A stretch of DNA of 64,000 nt from Saturnia japonica (taxonomy: Eukaryota > Arthropoda > Insecta > Lepidoptera > Saturniidae): positions 13,241,018 to 13,305,017 of the forward strand of contig CM065319.1 in NCBI GenBank assembly GCA_033032175.1. The letters are read 5' to 3'. Shown here in pieces: positions 23,001 to 33,765 of the stretch. The translations under genes were made by a program, and so were the position numbers. Numbering within the stretch: the stretch's first letter is position 1; every line of letters begins with the position of its first letter. The notes beneath the pieces were generated by a model. That model ran no database searches, was not told the DNA's origin, and saw only the letters and a program-made list of their open reading frames with translations.

Positions 23001-25780
23001 TTTCCTAATATTTTTTTAATAAAAACATTAATTTTAACAAAGAATTAATGGAGATATGGTGAGGAAAAACATTTTTGAGAAGTAATATTCATTTGTATCA
23101 TGTATGTACATTTGTTCTTATATGATAAACTATCCGAATACATGGACCCTGAATAGGGTATGGCAAATTATTACATTTGTTTTTCAAACATACATTTTTA
23201 TTTATCTAACTTACTAACTATTTATTTATTTATACATAAAATATGTTTGTGTCATTGTCATACATTTATTCATATTGGTCATTTATCTCTATAATCATCA
23301 TGTCAGAAATTTATTACATAACTTATTACTATTCATATTATTTATATTAATGTCTAAATTATTCTTTAAAATTTTTCTATGTGATTATCAAAAAATAGGA
23401 AAATTAAAGGAAAGCTAGCTTAAAAGTCATACCTTTAATTCTGGTGTCAGATGAAAAGGTGGATCTGTCAAGGATTCAACAGGCGGAGGAGCCTCCTTCA
23501 GTGTGTCTACATCACATGTAACTGCGCAGCGGCACACTGGACATGTTTGCTGAAAATTAATATCACACACATCAATAATTTTGTCTAACTTAACTATATG
23601 ATATTGTTTTGTTTTGGCTTGTAATAAAACAATACAAAAATAATAGCACGCACTGTTGTCTAAAAAAATAATGTAGGTCACATGGAAGGTTGGGGAGCCA
23701 CTGCTGCACCGCACCACCTTTGAGTGTTTTTGTCCTTGGTTTTGATTATATTATGAAAATGCTTGAAAGAGGAAAATGAACAGATGCACATGGGTGTAAT
23801 AAAGTAATTAAATGGAGTTATACAAATAAAGTAATAAAACCATAGAAATTGAACAAACAAGGCTATTAATAGCCTCTAAAACTACCTATAGCCTATACCT
23901 AGACTACCCCTACCTATACCTAGAGGTATATGAACTGACTATAGGTGTAATACTGTGAACAAGTGCATAGTACTAACTAAACAGTATAGACTATAGATTG
24001 ATGAATCAGCAACAAATTAAAAAGTTCACAAGGTCTTTTTTTTATTGTTATAGGTTTAGCATTCTGGCCACAATCTAATTTGATCTTAAGTGACGGTGTG
24101 GTCCATAATGGTAGCATGGTACACCTAGTGGAAGACTGGCTCTCAAGTGCATCTGCCGGAACACACCTGTTGGTGTTTGGCACCAGATTTTCAACTTGAG
24201 AGTGGTAGCTAGCTAGGTGGGCAGTTCAATAGTTCTCTCTCCATCTAGTGATGGTAGTTTGGTAATTTATATGTTCTATTAAAAGATATGAATATGTAGG
24301 AAGTGTAATAAATCCTCAATATAAAATTAGAATTTTACAACTTTTGTTTATTATGGGTAATTAAATATTGAAAACATGTCTATGTTATTTTAATTATCTT
24401 CATTAGGTGTTACTAAATAAGCATGGTGGCTAGCGTTTTCACTGCGATTTTTAAATGTAAAATAAAATTGCTTCTAAAATGGCATTTACTACTCAAGTTC
24501 AAAAAATTGAAATAAAAATTCTAGTAGCTTCTTATTACTAAAGATATTAAGCGACATTACAAAGTCTGTGATATATAAATATAAGAACATACTTGGTAAG
24601 GTGGTGCCTGCATTTGTTGCCAATTTGGCAATTTCTCCATCTCTTCAGCATGATACTTCTTCCCAGCAATAAGATGACTGGCAAGACAGTGACTATGGAA
24701 ATGGTGGTAGCATTGCGTCTTGATGAAAACATCACCGTCAGTGAATCCATAGAGGCAGATTGCACAGTTACCACTTGGTAAGTTGCTTTCTGTGAGGCTC
24801 TCACGAATCAGCTGCATTTTATAAATATAAACATTTTATTGTAATGTAAATACAAGATAGATAGGTGGAAACAGTTTCAAGATATTTATGAAGATTATTT
24901 TTAGAGGCAAAAATGGTTCAAAATAAATCTAAAGTTTCATGTTTATAAATTAATTAACATTACTTGTGGTCTCATAAGATTCTTCCTGTTTTTGCATTTT
25001 TTGGAAGCATTTGTGAAACAAAATTATTTTATTCTTTCTAGACATATAATTAAATAAAATCATAATATGTATTTGTTTTGCTAAAATACAATCTTACAGC
25101 TAAGTATTAACTTAGTTACTGACAGCAAATAGAAAATAACTACAGATAAGAATGTTTTAATTCAGATTACTTAAAAAAAAATGTTGTGTCAGAGATAAAC
25201 AGCAAAAAATAAAGTTTGATCAAAAATCCCAGTTCAAAGGAGAATTTTAATCAAAGATCTTCAACATACAAAGCACCAATGACAATCCAAAAAATAATTG
25301 TTTATTAAACATACATAAATTAACATTAACATAAACAATAAAAGCAAAAACACAGTTTTATAGCATAATAAAATATAAATCTGACCTCAATAAGCTCAAA
25401 CACAACTGGTTGTCCAATACAATCCCCCAATTTTTGTTTGATTTGTGAATTGATGGCAGTTAGAATTTCATCGTCGAGTCCTCTGGGATTCCTCAGGTTC
25501 ACGTCTGGGCTGCTGTCAGGGTACCCCGGTGTCAGCTTCACTTCTAATGTCACACAGACGAATTGCTGAGCGATATCGTGCCCAGTTGATGGGTGTACGA
25601 CAGTTTCAATTGTATTTGGTACATTCCCATCTCTTTTGATAACTACATCGTCCATCAAAATAGCTTCTAAAGCCTCTAATTCGTCGGTGATCCTATAAAT
25701 AATGAATAATTTAAGAGAAAAATCTATTTATGATTAGTTTCAATGAAGGATACACACCTTTCATCAACGAAAGTCGACAT
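20034..25780 (-). CDS. RNF25: RNF25-like E3 ubiquitin ligase (RWD + RING-H2), 7 coding exons
   Basis: Coding exons, in transcript order: 25780-25758, 25692-25386, 24811-24593, 23549-23433, 22883-22764, 22225-22086, 20085-20034. All have GT/AG borders and phases that join without a shift, giving 978 nt and 325 aa. The start is the first ATG (MSTFVDER). Residues about 1-110 form an RWD domain (EALEAILMDD, then LEVKLTPGYPDSSPDV). RING-H2 ligands are C126, C129, C144, H146, H149, C152, C186 and C189; the finger is split between exons 3 and 4 with a long loop, as in RNF25/AO7. The tail is Ser/Asn-rich and ends in an Arg/Gly-rich stretch (YRGPYRGFNRRGKPGRRGRG), also known in RNF25. The family transfers ubiquitin with UBE2D/E-type E2s in nucleus and cytosol; in mammals it acts at stalled ribosomes and on NF-kB. 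Exon 5 has a weak donor (AAT|GTACAA) followed in frame by TAA, so intron retention would remove the tail. The last intron contains two nested repeats. Confidence 0.93.
20645..21591 (-). mobile_element. hAT-type transposon, 947 bp, perfect 26-bp TIRs and 8-bp TSD
   Basis: Ends 20645-20670 and 21566-21591 are exact inverted repeats starting CAGTGATCGGCACGACCC, and the flanking octamer GTCATTAT is duplicated at 20637-20644 and 21592-21599. CAGTG ends plus an 8-bp duplication are diagnostic of hAT. It inserted into repeat R4, whose empty site is seen at 26270. Inside, on the minus strand, is one short zinc-finger-like frame; the catalytic region is absent, so it is non-autonomous. Confidence 0.9.
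20692..20952 (-). pseudogene. BED/CGGBP1-like zinc-finger N terminus of a hAT transposase
   Basis: An 86-codon frame. Residues about 1-40 are basic, then IYCTKCETNF and STVKRHVEG give a C-x2-C ... H motif in the arrangement of the BED-like finger at the N terminus of some hAT transposases and of the hAT-derived CGGBP1. The RNase H-like catalytic core and dimerisation region that should follow are missing. Either a deletion derivative or a DNA-binding-only product; expression unknown. Confidence 0.5.
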
Positions 25781-25940
25781 GGTGACTGAATTAAAATCCG
25801 GGCGACGGTTCTATGTGCAATAAGTTGAGGCAGGCGCAGTGCAGCTATGCACCCGAACAGCTGGGACCTCAGTTTATTCGACCGGGACAAAAATCAATCA
25901 CAATCACAACTCGTGTTTACCTCTGTCTCCGACTGTAGAG

Positions 25941-26040
25941 TAGGGATGTTCGATGTTATTGAAACATCGATTCTTACGTTGTATTGTATTATCTTTGACA
26001 TCGATGTTGGGGTTGAAAACATCGATGTCATATCAGTCGT
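25941..26040. promoter_or_regulatory. Cluster of CATCGAT motifs upstream of RNF25
   Basis: ACATCGAT-type palindromes at about 25973 (AACATCGATT), 26000 (GACATCGATGTT) and 26021 (AACATCGATGTC), 190-250 bp before the RNF25 start codon. They could bind a factor or be the end of an old hAT-like repeat (TAGGGATGTTCGATGTT at 25941). Function is inferred only from position. Confidence 0.3.
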
Positions 26041-26044
26041 CGTT

Positions 26045-26326
26045 GAGTCAAATAATGGGGAGTTTTTGGCGGGATCTTGAAGTGACATGTTGTAGTATTT
26101 ATATAGTTTGGTTTTTGTGCATAAGTGAAGTGGATTATAAATATAAGTTAAAAACATTCATTCTGAGATCCCACAAAAAACTCGTAGAAAATTCTAACAA
26201 GGGAGCCACCATCTTGTTAGGATACTGAATCGTCATAACATAACACATGACATTATAATTCACTCGATAATGGCAGTAATGGTCTTCATTATAGAGGACC
26301 GGTTGCCAAGTTAGGAAGAAGAAGAA
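26045..26326 (-). repeat. Dispersed repeat R4, copy B (uninterrupted, inverted)
   Basis: Reverse complement matches copy A across the site where A carries the hAT element, giving the empty target (ATTACTGCCATTATCGAGTG). It lies about 270 bp beyond the RNF25 start codon, so the gene is bracketed by inverted R4 copies. Confidence 0.75.
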
Positions 26327-26329
26327 AAG

Positions 26330-27250
26330 TCGAATAATGTTACCCGACTAATGTGAAACGGCTATTTTGATAAAGTCTTGATTAAGAAATATTAATTTAT
26401 TAGAATTAACATGAATACATAGGCACGCGATCACGATCTGCACGGCGAGTCACCGCAAAATACCTCTTTCTTTGTCCGTTATAGGGGCGAGTTACTCTTG
26501 CGAGTAAGCGAGATAACTAGGTGCATGATTTGAAACTTCGTATAGAAACGACCGCTGGCTGGTAGCTTATCGTATGCGCAGCTAGGTGTGTATAGTAAAG
26601 ACATCATTATACACGTCGGGCTTCGTATGAAAACTGCAGGGGTTGGTAACACAGTAAGCAAGCAATGAGAACAGAATCATTATATCATATATTAGTTTGT
26701 AATTTTTGTTATATTTATCTGTTGGTATTTCGTATTAAAGAATCACTATATTAGGCACCGTTTTTAACGAATATCAGTGTATTAGCTAATACGGATATTA
26801 GTTAAATTCATTAATTTTTGTACTAGATATCTATTAATATTTCGTATTAAGTTAGCGGTTCCTTCCATAGATTGTTCCTTCAGTTCCTTGTAACTAGCTG
26901 CGATTGCATACATGTTATCGTATCTATATATTTTTGAGAATTTCAAATGGAAATACATATTAACTATTTTGTGTTTAGAATATAAGCTATTGCATAGCTT
27001 CTATCGCGGACTTTGAGCGTGGAGATAGAATCCAGAAATTCTGTAACGAAAATAACCTAACACCACCCACTCCGTCCGGCACAGCGGTGATACTTTGACT
27101 TGGGTGTGGCGACAGGCTCGACGGGAACACGGACTCCTCTCACCGCTAGATGGCGTTGTAAAATATGTTTGATAAAAGAACGACATACATAGAGTTGTAA
27201 AACCTACATAATTTTATTTATTCATTATAAGTTATAAAATAATTTATATA
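26330..27250. other. Intergenic, nothing assigned
   Basis: 26450-26660 and 27000-27160 are moderately GC-rich but non-coding as far as can be seen. CGCTAGATGGCG at 27149 resembles an insulator-type (CTCF-like) core; 26700-26860 is AT-rich with TTCGTATTAAAG-like repeats. Confidence 0.35.
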
Positions 27251-27254
27251 TATA

Positions 27255-28590
27255 CAGTGTAAACTCTTTATAACGAAACTCAAGGGACGGAGCATTTTTT
27301 TATCGTTATAGAGAGTTATCGTTATATGGAGTGAACAAAAAAACAACCAAATTAACAAGAATTTTTAATGTGTATGACTTAGATAATAAATACTTATAAA
27401 TTATTGTTTGCACATATAGTCTGATAACTTTGTCTGACGTTTTTTGCTATGCCAGTACTTGTTTTGTATTATTTTATGTATTCTATTCATATCTAGATAT
27501 GTGGTGGAATCGTCTTGATTAAACAACAAAAAAATTTCTACCAACTTAGCGGCATCTAGGGCTTGTTGAATTGTTGGTGGTGATTCGGCTTTGTCCACTT
27601 GATCATCTTGTTCATCTTGATTATCGGGTGTTTCCTGATTTTTTGACATTAAATCAACAATTTGTTCATCTGTAAGTGTACCAGTTCTGGCTACATTCTC
27701 ATCTATATTTTCGTACGATTGTAGATCTTTGTTAAAATTGTTTGGTATGTTGAATTGGCTTATCCATTCACTCAGTGGTAGATTGTCTTCACTGTCAAAT
27801 TGGTTCGTTTCTTGGATACTACATAATCCAGCATGTCGAAAAGAATGTTGGATAGTGGCTGCTGTTACCTCTTGCCAGTCTTTTGATAAGAAGTTCACTG
27901 CTTGTAGCATGTTGATCGAGACCTTGCCGTCAGTTTCGATCATATCCATCAACATTTTCCGTCTATAGTGGCCCTTTAGGCGTTTAATTACACTCTGATC
28001 CATTGGTTGTAAAATACTGGTTGTATTAGCTGGGAAAAATGCTAACTCTATGTTTCGAAGAATAGATATGATTGGGTGAGCAGGACAATTGTCTACTAGA
28101 AGCAAGATTTTCCGTGATTTTAATTCAGCATCCCATTTTCTCACTTCCTCTTCAAAAATTGTTTTTTGGTTTTTCCAAATGGTAGCAACACTGGATTGAC
28201 TTAGTTGAAAACGCCTTCCAACGTCACTTTTATTTTCTCCCTTTTCGATCGCACGTATCACACAAAGTTTTTCGTCAACACTAATCGCTTTCCGTTTACT
28301 GGCCATGTTAACAGTTTCAAAGTAAGTTTACGACTGATAATACGATAGGTACCCAGTATGCTTGGTCGAAGACTATCACTTCCGAGTAAACAATGCGTCA
28401 TACTGCACGTGTTCAAGGCAATTAACGATAACAAAAGCTAGACCGACCTCGGATGTTTCGGAGCTTCAAAGTCTTTTGTTACCTGATAATAAACAATAAT
28501 CCGATAATAAATATTTACTGTCTAAAAATATGAACACATTTCTTCGTAATAGAGAATGGCGTATCGTTATAAAGAGATCGGATCTAGAAT
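27255..28590 (-). mobile_element. Tigger/pogo-type DNA transposon, internally deleted
   Basis: Left end CAGTGTAAACTCTTTATAACG is preceded by TA (27253-27254), the pogo/Tigger target dinucleotide. A diverged inverted copy of its core (CGTTATAAAGAG) is at 28565-28576. Between them is one long open transposase frame on the minus strand. The right terminus is decayed, so its exact end is approximate. Confidence 0.75.
27401..28306 (-). CDS. Internally deleted but open Tigger transposase (301 aa)
   Basis: Residues 1-50 (MASKRKAISVDEKLCVIRAI, then SQSSVATIWKN) are a CENP-B/pogo N-terminal helix-turn-helix. The protein then passes directly to the C-terminal half of the DDE domain: KILLLVDNCPAH with the second catalytic Asp and ILQPMDQSVI with the third. 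The second DNA-binding half and the first Asp region are missing, so it should be unable to transpose; autonomous relatives are about 450-600 aa. The tail is acidic (TPDNQDEQDDQVDKAESPP). The join stays in frame and no stop has appeared in 900 nt, which suggests a recent event or, less likely, retained function. Start chosen at the family-typical MASKRK. Confidence 0.8.
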   Translation of the reverse strand: MASKRKAISVDEKLCVIRAIEKGENKSDVGRRFQLSQSSVATIWKNQKTIFEEEVRKWDAELKSRKILLLVDNCPAHPIISILRNIELAFFPANTTSILQPMDQSVIKRLKGHYRRKMLMDMIETDGKVSINMLQAVNFLSKDWQEVTAATIQHSFRHAGLCSIQETNQFDSEDNLPLSEWISQFNIPNNFNKDLQSYENIDENVARTGTLTDEQIVDLMSKNQETPDNQDEQDDQVDKAESPPTIQQALDAAKLVEIFLLFNQDDSTTYLDMNRIHKIIQNKYWHSKKRQTKLSDYMCKQ

Positions 28591-28599
28591 ATAATTTCT

Positions 28600-29695
28600 T
28601 TACGAAAAAGTAGTACTTAGATCTGTATGATGATATAATAAATAGATGCAAGTAAGATATAATAAAAAAGAAAGATTAATGATTACATACAAATTAAATA
28701 AAGTATATTATCTATTTTTCACTTATATTCTAATACATATTATGAAGCAAAAGTGTTTTGTTTGCACGTTTGTGTTCTTTTTCGTTCAACGTGCTAACTA
28801 AACTACTGGTTCGGTTTGAAAAAATATTCCAAAATATTTAGCATTAGCCTATTCCACTTATCGAAGAAAAAGGCTTTTCCGACAAATATTACAAATACGC
28901 AACTCAAGTGAGTTTGTTTCTTTGTTTCGCTTACACGCTTAACTTATAAATAATACCTAACCTGTAAATTACTTAATATAATAAATATTTCATTAGCATT
29001 ATTTGCAAATTGAGTATTTTGAAAAATAAAACATATCACACGCGGATGAAGTCGTGGGCAAAGCTAATCACAAAATAATTTGTTATAATAATACACTTGC
29101 GATCTAATTCAGCTTGGCTATTTAATAAATTTAATAATTTATTCCCTAGATCCGTCCCTGTTTATTTAGTTTTGCCATCTATCGATAAATAACAGAACTT
29201 TTAATGACTTTTTCAAATATCACGCTTGTCTCTTTAGATCAGCAACTCGCCTCTACGTGGCATTGGTTGTATCGGCGTTACTGCGCATGCGTAATCCCCC
29301 TCTTCATCCCGCAATCTGGAAGCTCACACCACCATTGACGCGGTATTTTCCAGATATTTAGAAGATATCAAGTCTCAAACTTATGTTTCTTATTTCAGTT
29401 ACCATAAACCTATAGTTTCAATGATAAATATTCCTGAATAACCTACATGTATTGTAAGATAATAAAAATATTTTGAACAATAGTAACTTCTCATTAAATT
29501 AATAAAAGAAAAAAAATTGTTTTCTTATCTGTCACCACGCTCAAAAAGTGTAACTTGAATTAATATCAAAGAAAATAAAACAAAGGAAAAAAAACTGCAT
29601 AAATAAAATAAATAATTAATTATCATTGCATAAGTTGATAAAAAATGCTATGCAATAGCTTTACCGCGGCAGTCCCCGATTGCCACACGTCTTTT
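28600..29695. other. Intergenic, nothing assigned
   Basis: AT-rich. TGCGCATGCG at 29282-29291, a perfect NRF1-type palindrome in a small GC-richer patch (29240-29340), is the only regulatory-looking site. No exon model starts there. Confidence 0.35.
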
Positions 29696-29699
29696 TTAT

Positions 29700-30141
29700 T
29701 TTATTAAATGCATATGAAAGTATATAAGATAACTATAGCAAAAAAACCATTTTTAAAATTATTGTCTGTCTGTTTGTTCCGGATAATTTCCGAGACGGTT
29801 GGACCGATTTCGAACGGACTTTCACTGGTAGATAGCTGATTTTATAGGAAGTGACTTAGGTTACCTTTATTTTAGAAAAATAATTACGATTCCGCATAAA
29901 TAAAAAACAACTGGTCATGGTGAATAAAATTTGGGCGCTTAAAATGGCTTACGCTGAGTAAACTTTAAGAGATATAGCAAATTAACGTACTAAGTAATTG
30001 TAGAAATTAAAAATACCTACAAAAAAGTCACACCTACACCTACAATAAGCAATACTGTCTTCAAAATAGCCGGGAAAGGAGGATTAAGATTCGCGCGGGC
30101 ATTCTGTAGTCCACGTGAATGAAGCCGCGGCCACAGCTAGT
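29700..30141 (-). repeat. Dispersed repeat R1, copy 6
   Basis: GCATATGAAAGTATATAAGA at the left through GACGGTTGGACCGATTTC to AGCCGCGGCCACAGCTAGT at the right; nearly full length in reverse orientation. Confidence 0.7.
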
Positions 30142-30144
30142 TTA

Positions 30145-31185
30145 TTAATACGAAGGAAAATTTAATAATTTTTTCATTTACGTTATATAATAAGCATACG
30201 GATAATAATAATAAATATTTACAACAATATTTTACTTTATATTCACATTCTTTGAGTAAAGAATAGATACGCTTAATATAATAAATAATACGCTTAAAAA
30301 ATAATAGGTACAGGAACGTAACATGAGTTAATTAATATATTCCATATTAGGAATATCAAAATATCAGCCTATTATAATACATTTATCGCTTACTCAACTA
30401 GTAGAGAGACGTAGACTGTGGTAGAGACTAGAGACCTAGATACTATTATTGTAGGCTTTGTAGGTGTTGTAAAACAGATTAATCTAACAATACTAAGTGA
30501 GCAATAAAGTTCTTGTATATCTATACTTTAATATATAATATTGCGGAAGAGTAAATGGTAAACAATTTGAACATTTATTGTAATAAAAAATGTTATTTCC
30601 CTATCTGACTTTTATTCCAATAAACCTAAACTAAACTAGGTCAAGACTTATCATTATTTTATTATTTTTAATTACTTTTGTTGACTTTGGTAAAAGTGGC
30701 GTCACTATCTGTCTCGGTCGCTCCTGGCAAGCATGTCCACTATCCATCTCTCACATCAATAAAAAAGAGGTTTTTATTTTATTACTAGTTTTTTTTAGTA
30801 TGAAACTAACAACCATTTTACAATCCTGATTAAATGCGCGAACTTCTAATGGTACTTGCCAAGGCACTTTAGTACATTTTTTTTAAAGGATTCATAGTTT
30901 AACAAATAGTCTTAATTCTAGAAAACTTGGGACAGTTGTGTCATTATTTTTGACTGTGGTTCTAGAAATGTTATTTAGGGTTACGGTTCCAAAGTTTAAA
31001 TGAACAAAAATAATAAAAATTAACCACAATAACCGAAAATGGTTACAGTTTGACCAAATTTCTAGGTTTTTCTTAAATGCCCATAATTTCCAAACTGCAT
31101 GGGATAGATTTTTTTTCTGGTTTTTCTCATGATGGGTACAATCAATCCTGTCACCCCGTTTTGGCTTAACGTTGAATTTTGGGAC
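30145..31185. other. AT-rich intergenic sequence, nothing assigned
   Basis: No coding frame, paired termini or known repeat block recognised, apart from A/T runs. Confidence 0.4.
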
Positions 31186-31186
31186 A

Positions 31187-31400
31187 TTCTGTATATTGAT
31201 TTTTGTTTAATAAGTTAGACGTTGAAGTGTTCCCGAACTGCTTTATCCATGTGCGCTTGTGTAATGGTTAATATACGTAAATACAATGTTTTACAAAAAT
31301 ATAGGTCCTTAGCATATCTAATAAAAGTCCGCAATAGCATATCACATAAGCCTATATGTTATACATAAGCCACAATAGGTTATTATGTGATAAAGATTTT
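31187..31400 (+). repeat. Partial dispersed repeat R2, copy 4
   Basis: TACGTAAATACAATGTTTTAC, CCTTAGCATATCTAATAAAAG and CATAAGCCACAATAGG match the central part of the R2 copies at 2570 and 12370. The right end is missing. Confidence 0.55.
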
Positions 31401-31679
31401 GGTTGCGCGGAAGTAGTAATGGTATGCGTAGTGAGTTATTGGGATTGCACCACCTGGGGAGTGTGTTAGTAACTAATTACCGCGAGTTTCCAAAGCGTAG
31501 TTCCAACTCACGCTCGATAATGTTTTACCGCTAGCCGCCTAGATGGCGGCACATTACGTTGTGTAGTGTGTTCTGTAGAAGCTGCATGATCTACGTCAAA
31601 CTTTTTTTAATACTTATTTTCTACGGCGACCTATCTCACCTAATATCATCTACATTACAATACCTATACCTAATCAGTG

Positions 31680-33600
31680 TCAATGCAAATACCGACTGGG
31701 TCGAAGGTATCGAAGCCTGCGTGCGGGAGCTGGACAAGCTCCCCGCGACAGAGTCCCTGTCCCCAGTCACGTCTGAGGAAGTTTGTTCCGTACTCGAAAT
31801 CCTTAAGCTTAGAAAGTCACCAAGTCCTGACGGGATCAGAAATGAAGTACTCAAACTTTTTCCTGATCACCTCATAGCTCTATTGGTCTGCATTTTCAAT
31901 GTAGCCATAGCTCACTGCCATTTCCCAGCAGCCTGGAAAATGGCCATTGTCATAGGTATCCCTAGATCATAGGTATAAGCCCAGCAAGAGCGCGTCGCTT
32001 ACCGACAACTACAGCCCGATCAGTCTTCTTAATACGTTAGGAAAAATTTACGAGCGGCTCCTTCTGAACCGTCTCAAGTCCGTAATAGAGGAGAAAAACC
32101 TCTATCCGCCTGAGCAGTTCGGGTTTCGTGCTAGACATTCTTGCACTCATCAAGTGCACCGCCTCACGAAGCACATTACGTTTAACTTTGCCGAGGTATA
32201 TAAACCCAGCCGTACACTTGCAGTCTTTTTTGACGTCGCCAAGGTCTTTGATAAGGTCTGGCACGAAGGATTAGTCTACAAGTTGTACTGTCGTGAAATC
32301 CCCGATAAATTAGTTAAAATCATTCGCGATTACCTCACAGATCGCACCTTCCGTTACAGAGTGGAAGGTGAATTATCCACGCCCCACCTTGTACGCTCAG
32401 GCGTCCCCCAAGGTTCGAACCTGGCACCTAGCCTTTTCAACCTGTACGTCGGTGACCTACCTAGACTCCCCGAGGTCAAAGTAGGGCTATACGTGGACGA
32501 TACAGTCATATATGCCTCTAGAAGGAACAGATTCCACCTCAAACGTAGAGTCCAACGCGCTGTGACCACTCTCAGGGAGTGGTTTAACGACTGGCGATTA
32601 GCCTTTAATCCCTTAAAGAGCGCCGCGATGCTCTTCGACGCAGATTCCTCACGGTTGCCGAGGAGGCTCAAACCTCTTGAACTCTTCGGTAATCCGATCC
32701 CCTGAGTAAAGGAGACCAAATATCTGGGCGTAACCCTAGATAGTAGGCTCTCCCTTAGACCTCACATCCGTATAGTCAGGAACAGGGCCGCCTGGGTCCT
32801 GAGCCGTTTGCATCCTCTGTTATGTACGGTAAGCAAAATGTCCGCGAGACATAAGCTTACGTTCTACAAGATGTGTATTCGTCCGATTATGACGTATAGT
32901 TGCGCAGTGTTCGCACATATGTCCGAATCGAACTTTAAACGGTTACAAACCATACAGTACAGGTTTCTTTACCGTCTCACCGGGGCCCCTAGGTATATTC
33001 GAAGTGAAGATATCCATAGAGATATGTATCTTCCTTCGATTCATGCCTACGCCAGCCATCTCTTTCGTACATATTTCGACACCGCGTCGAATCACGAGAA
33101 TCCGTTGAATAAAGCAGCTGCTACATATGTACCGGACCCCACTGCCCCCCGGCATAATCGCCAGCCGCGTAAAATTTCATGTATTATTTATCCGTCTCTC
33201 TAATCAGAGCGTGTCAGCGCCCACGCCCGTGTAACCACCGTTCTCTCCGCAGAGGACGGGCGGTTAATTTCGCTTCCGGACACCCCCACGTCCATCCTCT
33301 CCAGAGGTAACCCAAGTCTAGGTCCGTTCCTCGGCGTGAAGCCCTTGGGTCAGGCAATCACCCCCGTGATACAAGTGACACTATACGTGCAACATTTAGC
33401 TACCCACATACAACATTACACACGTATGAACATACACACGTGCACACCACACAGGTACATGGGTTCTGTAAGGGACCTTTTTTTCTTTTTTTGCGCTAGT
33501 TAGTGTAGAAATACTTTCAAATCACTAAATACACATACACGTGGTTCCTTCCTTCCTCCCAGGCGGAAGGGAACGTGTCTATGCGTATATATTAAGATGT
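31680..33600 (+). pseudogene. Jockey-type LINE: reverse transcriptase ORF2 (broken) and 3' UTR
   Basis: 5'-truncated non-LTR retrotransposon. The first segment (31680-31972) holds the start of the RT (SPSPDGIRNEVLKLF, FPAAWKMA). A frameshift near 31970 moves to the frame running to 33203, with DNYSPISLLNTLGKIYERLL, FDKVWHEGLVYKL, SGVPQGSNLAPSLFNLY, the catalytic LYVDDTVIYA (YVDD box) and the thumb KYLGVTLDSRLSLRPHI. One TGA (32703-32705) interrupts that frame. The endonuclease is missing. About 400 bp of 3' UTR (33204-33600) matches the inverted fragment at 17955-18478. Inactive. The closest group by motif is Jockey; exact clade unproven. Confidence 0.85.
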
Positions 33601-33749
33601 CAACTCCAAGCAATCGTCGACAACTGTTGGATATTGTGTTTCTGTTTAAGTTGATGAATGGTATCTTGGATGTGCCTCTGCATCTTTCAGAAGTTAATAT
33701 AACCTTAGCATCTAGAATACCACGAACAGGAACCTATAAATTATTTTAA
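33600..33749 (+). pseudogene. C-terminal fragment of another LINE ORF2
   Basis: Encodes NRRQLLDIVFLFKLMNGILD followed by PRTGTYKLF and a stop. This aligns with the C-terminal region of the LINE at 58405-58520 (NRRRMLDVVFLTKLIKGSIE, PRKLPR). It directly abuts the 3' end of the previous LINE. Confidence 0.65.
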
Positions 33750-33765
33750 TTGATTTTTAAAAGCA

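Noticed and set aside
25847..26228. Overlapping short frames next to the RNF25 promoter suggesting a divergent gene
   Set aside because: They lie largely in repeat R4 and the CATCGAT cluster and show no family resemblance.
32354..32719. 121-codon minus-strand frame
   Set aside because: Antisense shadow of the LINE reverse transcriptase.
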